From Apiosordaria backusii (Eukaryota > Ascomycota > Sordariomycetes > Sordariales > Lasiosphaeriaceae): DNA of 64,000 bases. The position numbers were made by a program, and so were the translations under genes. Below the pieces are notes generated by a model that ran no database searches, had not been told where the DNA came from, and saw only the letters and a list, made by a program, of their open reading frames with translations. The stretch spans positions 124,001 through 188,000 of the forward strand of contig JAUKTV010000026.1 of NCBI GenBank assembly GCA_030549205.1, in the 5' to 3' direction. Below, in pieces: positions 58,706-64,000 of this stretch (position 1 is its first letter; each line of letters opens with the position of its first letter).

Positions 58706-60682
58706 TCACATGAAGCTGTTAATAATCGTCACAGCCGTCGTGTACACCATTCCCACCAAACCCAGTACCACCATGGCAAGATCTCCCATCTTGGCTGTCC
58801 TTGTTTCCGCCACTCCCTTGTAATGAAGCCAGGCTGGGTAGACGTAAACAAGCGGAACACAAGCCGTGCTCCCGATAAGAGCCACAAACTTGTCAAGATT
58901 CCCCGTCCCCAATACCGAGACAACTCCGCAAATGCAGACCATGGTCAACCGAAACCCGTTCTTGATCCACTTTGTCTTCAAACTTTTTTTCCCGGACTTG
59001 TGCCCAAAGATCTTGGTTTCGAGAATTCTGAGGGCGGGGAACAACTGAACTGGCGTCCCAACCAAAACAGCCACCGAGTAAAGAAACTGAACCGCGTTGA
59101 CAAGCTTCGAGTCTTGGGGGAAATTGTTGATGATTTCGATCTGGGTCTCCTGACCAAAGGTGACATAGCACAAAGCGCCCACGCTCGTAAAAACAACGGT
59201 GATGATCAACATGACCACCCCGAGCAACCACTCGAATCTTTCCGGCTTGGCCATGCTCGACTGGATGGGCAGGATCAACCCGATGCCCTCGAATGTGAAG
59301 ATGGCCGACCCAATCATCATGGTGTACTTGTCCGGGTTGAACATAACCACGCTCTTGTCCATCCCTCCCATCTCGATCAAACTGGAAATATCATACCAGT
59401 AGATATACGTAACCCCAACCAGGATACACGCGTCGGCCAACAACGCCGCAGGCCCCAGCTTCGAGATATTCCTGATCCAACTCAACGGCACCAATATCAC
59501 CAACTGCAACGCAATCAGCCCGGCCGTCGTAAAACTTGGGCTATCCTTCATGACCGCCTCAAAAAACGTCAACAAATTCTCCGCCACAAACACAATCCCC
59601 GCGCACACGAACCCCAACTGACTCAGCGCGATACTCGCCAGAATCAACCCCCTCATCCTCCCCCCAGCAACCGCATACCCAATCTCGCCATAACCACCCC
59701 TATACCTCTCCTTCAACTCCAACAGCAAGTGAAACGCCCACATCGACACCGCCGAAACCCCCACCATCGCCAAACTGCTAAACAGCAACCCTCCATTGCT
59801 GAAAGCCTTCGGTAAGAACATGATCCCCGTCCCCACAAACGCCTTGAGCAGCGTAAAAAAAGTCTTCGTCATCCCTGCCTTCTCTCTCCCCTCTTCTAGC
59901 CCTTGCTCCTCCCGCTCCCGCTGCCTCTCCCTCTCCCTCGTCCGCGTCAAAAGCGGCCTGCGCTCCCCGTCCTCATCTTCTGACTCGGACTCCACCGCCT
60001 CCTCGTCGCTATCTTCTAGATCTTCACCCGCAAAGTGCCCGTATAGATCCAGGAACTCGACAAAATTCCTCGTGATGGGCATGCGAGCCGCATAAAAGTC
60101 GTTGGGCTTGCCATTTCTTCGTTTCTGAAGGAGATATGCCCGGCGGAAACCACCGGGTGCAAGCTGGTTGCCGACGCTTAGTCCTTCTTCGGCGGCGAGA
60201 GAACGGCGGTATTCACGGGGATTGTGGAAAGTATTTGCGCGGCGGTGTTGTGACCCAGCTCTGATTTGAGAGGTACCACCGGCTCCGCCCTCTCCGGCGG
60301 CGAGGCGGAAGAGCTCGCGGTGGATGTCGCCGCCTTGGAGTTTGAGGGAGGACTCGGCGGCGGCAGCGGCGGCCGATGTGTTGATGGTGGTACTGGCGGT
60401 GCTGATCGAGCGGGAGGTATTGGCCGAGGTCGGTTTGAACTGAGGAGGGGGAAGGGAGGGGTCAAACTCGGCGGTGAAGCCAGCCGGTAGGTGCTCTGCG
60501 ACTACTTGGGCTTGCGCTTCGGCCTCAGTGAGGAGTTGATCTCGGTGCGACCTCGCCGAGGTAGAAGATGTCGAGCGGTGGTTGCCCGGTCGGCTGCGAG
60601 ATACGCTCCTCAGCGTATTGCCGGCTGAGGAGACAGAAGGGGTGTATTTGGTGGACATGGTGATGTCACGGTCCGAGGTCAT
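58706..60682 (-). CDS. Vacuolar amino acid transporter, AVT3/AVT4 type
   Basis: This single-exon gene of 658 codons encodes an amino acid/auxin permease (Aa_trans) family protein. In yeasts, AVT3/AVT4 members export neutral amino acids from the vacuole. The N-terminal 270 residues are hydrophilic, rich in Ser/Thr/Arg and acidic runs (DLEDSDEEAVESESEDEDGE), as usual for vacuolar members. The transport core starts at MTKTFFTLLKAFVGTGIMFLPKAF and holds about eleven hydrophobic spans, including GYGEIGYAVAG, IFTFEGIGLILPIQSSM and FPALRILETKIFG, ending in VGMVYTTAVTIINSFM. Start chosen as the first Met of the frame; a second Met lies eight codons later. It looks intact. The 3' ends of this gene and the LVIVD gene face each other 336 bp apart. 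Confidence 0.92.
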   Translation of the reverse strand: MTSDRDITMSTKYTPSVSSAGNTLRSVSRSRPGNHRSTSSTSARSHRDQLLTEAEAQAQVVAEHLPAGFTAEFDPSLPPPQFKPTSANTSRSISTASTTINTSAAAAAAESSLKLQGGDIHRELFRLAAGEGGAGGTSQIRAGSQHRRANTFHNPREYRRSLAAEEGLSVGNQLAPGGFRRAYLLQKRRNGKPNDFYAARMPITRNFVEFLDLYGHFAGEDLEDSDEEAVESESEDEDGERRPLLTRTRERERQREREEQGLEEGREKAGMTKTFFTLLKAFVGTGIMFLPKAFSNGGLLFSSLAMVGVSAVSMWAFHLLLELKERYRGGYGEIGYAVAGGRMRGLILASIALSQLGFVCAGIVFVAENLLTFFEAVMKDSPSFTTAGLIALQLVILVPLSWIRNISKLGPAALLADACILVGVTYIYWYDISSLIEMGGMDKSVVMFNPDKYTMMIGSAIFTFEGIGLILPIQSSMAKPERFEWLLGVVMLIITVVFTSVGALCYVTFGQETQIEIINNFPQDSKLVNAVQFLYSVAVLVGTPVQLFPALRILETKIFGHKSGKKSLKTKWIKNGFRLTMVCICGVVSVLGTGNLDKFVALIGSTACVPLVYVYPAWLHYKGVAETRTAKMGDLAMVVLGLVGMVYTTAVTIINSFM

Positions 60683-60684
60683 TC

Positions 60685-61395
60685 AGGGCATTCGTTCAGT
60701 CATTCGCGTATCGTGGTTGAGGTTAGTTCTGTGACACGTTGAACAGAAAAAAAACTGAAACGGTTCTCAAGAAGGCGGCACGCTGTGGACAAAAAAACTG
60801 GTACTGCAAGTGTTCAACAGGCATTAGAACACAGTTGACAGACCACATAAGATAGCCGTAAGGCCTCGAAAGATAGTCGGTAGACCTTTAAAGATAGTCA
60901 ACAGGCCTAAAAATAGTGTAATAGGCCTTTAAATGCAATCGGCACGCCTATATCGACTAGTTTATATGGTTAGCTGTGCAGGTAGTGGTGCCTGTTTTTT
61001 TGTCCAGGGCGTGGGCGGGTATTGCCGGCTGACTACAAGCCAGGGATCCCGGATGATTGGATTGTGTCTAGAGCGGTCTCGAATTCGATGATGTCACCAA
61101 TAAACGTTCGAGAAAAGGATGGGGCAAGGTACCTGAATCGTCAGGGACGCAGTTTGCCATTGGTATCACAGCGGACTGCGCGTGGCGCTGCCCTGGTTTA
61201 TTTTCCCATTCTCTGGGTTGGTCAGGACTGGACTAATCTGCACACCATGCCGCCCTCCATCGCTCAACTGGCGATTCAAGCTATTCAATCCGCTTGATCC
61301 ATCCGTCACGTCGTTTTGGGTATTTTTCTATCCCACCATCTAGTTCCCAAAGCAATCGCACCACTTGGAGATCAGATTCGGACAAAGCAGGAAAA
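60685..61395. other. Spacer between transporter and argininosuccinate lyase genes
   Basis: The transporter's 5' side and the lyase's 3' side meet here. It holds a degenerate tandem repeat (60848-60952). No gene recognised; the frame at 61022-61297 has no family features. Confidence 0.4.
60848..60952. repeat. Degenerate 21-bp tandem repeat, about five units
   Basis: Units such as aagatagtcggtagaccttt and aaatagtgtaataggccttt follow one another upstream of the transporter start. They share a gatagt...aggcctt core and differ mainly by transitions. Confidence 0.6.
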
Positions 61396-62892
61396 TCACT
61401 GTTGTTGCACAAGCTTCTCAATGGCCTCGATCTGCGCCAGCACAGAGCTGCTGCTGGTGCCACCATATGTGTTCCTTCTTTCGACGCTCTTCTCAAAGTC
61501 AAACACATCCGCAACATCGGCCTCAAACAGGGGCGAAATCTGCTTGAAGTCCTCGAGCGGCAGCTTGGAGATGGCCACACCAGCCTCCTCGCCTCTGCGG
61601 ACGATGGCACCAGCGATGTGGTGAGTCTGTCTGAACGGCACGCCCTTACGGACGAGATAGTCAGCCACATCCGTGGCAAGCATGTCGTCGGTGAGGGCGG
61701 CCTTCATCTTTTCGGGGTACACCTTAAGTGTAGCGAGTACGCCCTGCATGATGCGCAGACACGTGGAGACGGTCTTGATGCAGTCGATCATGGGCTCGAC
61801 TGACTCTTGGAGGTCCTTGTTATACGAGGTGGGGAGAGACTTGAGAGCAGAGAGGAAGCCGGAAGACTGGTGCAGCACATATTAGCACTCGTTTCTTGCA
61901 CAAAGGAAAGTCGGTTCCAAGCTTTCAGGGTTCTTCTTCTGGGGCATCAAGCTGCTGCCGGTGCTATAGGCGTCGGCAACCTGGACGAAGCCGAACTCGG
62001 CTGTCGAGAAGAGAATCAGGTCCTCGCTGAGACGGGAAAGATGGGCCATCAGCAAACTCGCCCACTGGAGGATGTCCACAACAAAGTCTCTGTCGGCGAC
62101 GCATGCCAAGCTGTTGGGGTGGACCGAAACGAAGCCAAGGTCCTTGGCCATGAACTCGCGGTCAATGCCAAAGGGGTTGCCAGCAAGGGCACCAACACCG
62201 AGAGGGCAAGCCGATGTCCTCTCCTGCACACCCTTCAGGCGGTTGAGATCGCCAATGAGGAAGGTGGCGTGTGACAGGAGCCAGTGGGAGAAGCGCACTG
62301 GCTGGGCGCGCTGAAGATGGGTGTACCCTGGCATCAGGACAGGGAGGTACTCCTTGGCCTGAGCGGCCGTGGTTGCGAGGACATCCTTGAGGATAGCAGC
62401 TAGCTGATCGAGCTGTTCGCCAGCCCACAAGCGCATATCAACGCCGACCTGCTCGTTTCTGGAGCGGCCAGTGTGCAGCTTGCCAGCAGCCTTGCCAATA
62501 ATCTCGCCCAGGCGGCGCTCGTTGGCGGTGTGAATATCCTCGTCCGACTTGACATCAATGACGAACTTGCCCTCGGCCCACTCCTTCTCGACTTGCTGGA
62601 GACCGCCGACGATTTCGCTGAGCTCCTCGTCGGTGAGGATGTTGAGCTTGTGGAGGGCCTTGGCGTAGGTAATGGAGCCGTGGATGTCGGCCTTGTAGAG
62701 GACCTTGTCGAAGGAGAGCGACTCGTTGAACTGGAACATCAGGTCGTCGATGGCCTCTGTTTGTTCCCCATGGTGTTAGTCATGCCGTCCATTGGCGTGG
62801 TCAAACAGCACAACGAGAAGGGATCAAGGGCCAATTGACTTACCAGTAAATCTGCCGCCCCAGAGGAGCGTGGGAGTCTGTGTGGGAGCCAT
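61396..62892 (-). CDS. Argininosuccinate lyase, with an anomalous internal segment
   Basis: This enzyme splits argininosuccinate to arginine and fumarate, the last step of arginine synthesis. Exon 1 (62892-62844, MAPTQTPTLLWGGRFT) joins exon 2 at 62756 across an 87-nt intron with GTAAGT donor and CAG acceptor. Motifs present: HTANERRLGEIIG, HTGRSRNEQV, GYTHLQRAQPVRFSHWLLSH (general acid/base His) and the fumarase/ASL signature GSSLMPQKKNPESLE (mobile catalytic Ser loop). Downstream, LPTSYNKDLQESVEP and KAALTDDMLATDVADYLVRKGVPFR match the family to the end at 61396. Between them, 61867-61914 encodes 16 unrelated codons including TAA (61882-61884), where the family has a conserved LLRGKSGR-type stretch. 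The reading frame is the same on both sides. No canonical GT-AG intron removes it. As read, the product would be truncated; a real lesion, a non-canonical intron or a sequence error are all possible. Confidence 0.88.
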
Positions 62893-63703
62893 GGTTTGCT
62901 GTGTGTTTGGTGTGATGTTGTTCGTCGCAAATAATGGTCGCAAACCCAAGTGCCGAACGCGGGGAGCAACAGCGCGTCTGCTCTCCACGTGATGATAAGC
63001 GATTGGCGGGTTGCACTGCAATCTCGCTGGGCTTTCGTGAGTCACTGCTAGTGTTCTGTACTGCTCAATTTCCAATCTCGATTTGATCCGCAAGATTTGT
63101 TTCTTTACGGGTTCGTTGGATCCTACGTAACTCCCGTCTCATCGCAGGCTTGTCGTCGAACTGAGCTCATCAGCCATGCCCATGTCTATCGAGGGGTTCA
63201 ATGCACGACTCCACCGCGGGGAGCTCTGAGCAGTGTGTTGGGGAACAAAGTCTTGACTGTTTACTCTGGATATACCAGTATGTGCATACGACTGCGCCTC
63301 TCCAAAACAGAGAGAATAGTTTTCTCAGACCGGTAAATTATGAATGCTACGGAATTTTCATAGGCCAAACTGTTTACTTGTTTGTTGGACAAATAAATAG
63401 ACACAACACAAACACCCTCAAGATCATTTGCTTGGTACCATCCTGTGGATCCCCATGCGTGTAAGTCACAGCTCACAGCTCACAGCACCACGATCGTGTC
63501 TGATTCATTCTAGAAAAGTCACCAGCCGATCGGTATCTATAATCTTGAACAGATAGGCAAACTGTCTATCCCAAGACCTGAAACTTTCTAAAGTAGATAT
63601 CCAACCCGACCATACCCTAACCCTTCTTGTATACAACGCAACTGTATCTCTATCAACAACAACCCCTGATCCCTATATACACGTTTTGTTTCTTATCCAA
63701 TGG
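62893..63703. other. 5' spacer of the argininosuccinate lyase gene and 3' side of the peptidase gene
   Basis: No gene recognised. A short direct repeat cacagct (63467-63482) lies near the middle. Frames at 63097-63464 show no family features. Confidence 0.4.
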
Positions 63704-64000
63704 TCAAAAAAGCATCTCTATCACTTCATCTGTGTTATTCCTCAAACTCCCATGCCCCCACCCAGGTTTCCCCACGACCATCACACACCCCTTTACCGCC
63801 TCGACCGTTTGCTTTGACAGTTCAAAATCAACCGCCAGATCATCTCTATACGCCATCGCCCTCATCGGTACTGTGTTTTCCTTCAACCTCTCCAAATCAT
63901 ACAATGGCTCCCAATCACCCTTCTTCGCCACCGCATCACCCACTAGCCTAAACTCCTCCGGCATCAAATACGGAAGCACCATCTCCCCTGAGAAAAACAG
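63704..64000 (-). CDS. Proline iminopeptidase-like alpha/beta hydrolase, C-terminal part (runs off the window)
   Basis: The last 98 codons of a minus-strand gene that continues past the right edge. Sequence such as FFSGEMVLPYLMPEE, WEPLYDLERLKENTVPMRAM, AYRDDLAVDFELSKQTVEAV and the closing HGSLRNNTDEVIEMLF matches the C-terminal lid and catalytic core of fungal proline iminopeptidases (family S33), which remove N-terminal proline from peptides. The acidic residue in YRDD and the His in WGHGSLRN are the probable Asp and His of the triad; the nucleophile Ser lies outside the window. No intron is seen in this part. Confidence 0.8.
   Translation of the reverse strand: MFFSGEMVLPYLMPEEFRLVGDAVAKKGDWEPLYDLERLKENTVPMRAMAYRDDLAVDFELSKQTVEAVKGCVMVVGKPGWGHGSLRNNTDEVIEMLF

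Noticed and set aside
58823..59815. 330-codon plus-strand open frame
   Set aside because: It is antisense to the AVT3-type transporter. Its Gln/His/Pro/Arg-rich composition is what antisense reading of such a gene gives.
61807..62838. Long plus-strand frames across the argininosuccinate lyase gene
   Set aside because: They are shadows of the minus-strand lyase, whose motifs are unmistakable.

Overview
The window reads as nuclear DNA of a filamentous ascomycete (Pezizomycotina, most likely a Sordariomycete). Introns are short (54-99 nt) with GT(R)AGT donors and CTAAC/CTGAC branch sites. The protein families are typical of moulds, and long AT-rich tracts carry the C-to-T/G-to-A scars of repeat-induced point mutation (RIP). 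No bacterial or organellar features were seen. The species cannot be named from sequence alone.

Layout. 1-2480: no confident gene. 2490-3685 (-): ribokinase-like PfkB kinase with a frameshift. 3700-6400: AT-rich debris and a Fot1/pogo-type DNA transposon with intact terminal inverted repeats. 6570-9057 (+): five-exon fungal multi-span membrane protein gene with a frame break. 9270-11190: two decayed genes, the second a cytochrome P450. 11598-12977 (+): three-exon epoxide hydrolase.

13570-36532 is one RIP-mutated 6-kb LTR retrotransposon (target duplication CTAGG) carrying two nested Copia elements (AGATC and TTATA). The second Copia in turn holds two unmutated solo LTRs (CTACT and ATAGG). 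36533-38500 is a RIP-mutated LINE-like ORF1 with a 130-bp LTR-like insertion. 38733-43770 is a zone of decayed genes: a cysteine-rich secreted protein, three unrecognised reading frames and a kelch protein. 44191-47021 is a GC-rich, non-RIP-mutated but truncated Copia element (LTR, tRNA primer site, gag, protease, integrase). 47040-55420 is a second AT island with a 5.9-kb LTR element (49468-55411), followed by a 21-bp minisatellite.

56748-64000 is an ordinary gene block: a secreted LVIVD-repeat/choice-of-anchor B protein (+), a vacuolar AVT3-type amino acid transporter (-), argininosuccinate lyase of arginine biosynthesis (-, with an anomalous segment), and the C-terminal part of a proline iminopeptidase (-) running off the right edge.

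The genes do not form an obvious pathway or cluster. The main message is the compartment structure: conserved genes on the two flanks, dated layers of nested retroelements between them, and decayed single-copy genes at the edges of the RIP-mutated islands, many with stop codons of the kind RIP makes. No clearly new biological system was found. The strongest items for follow-up are the nested retroelement stratigraphy, the cysteine-rich secreted-protein pseudogene, the argininosuccinate lyase lesion and a GC-AG intron.
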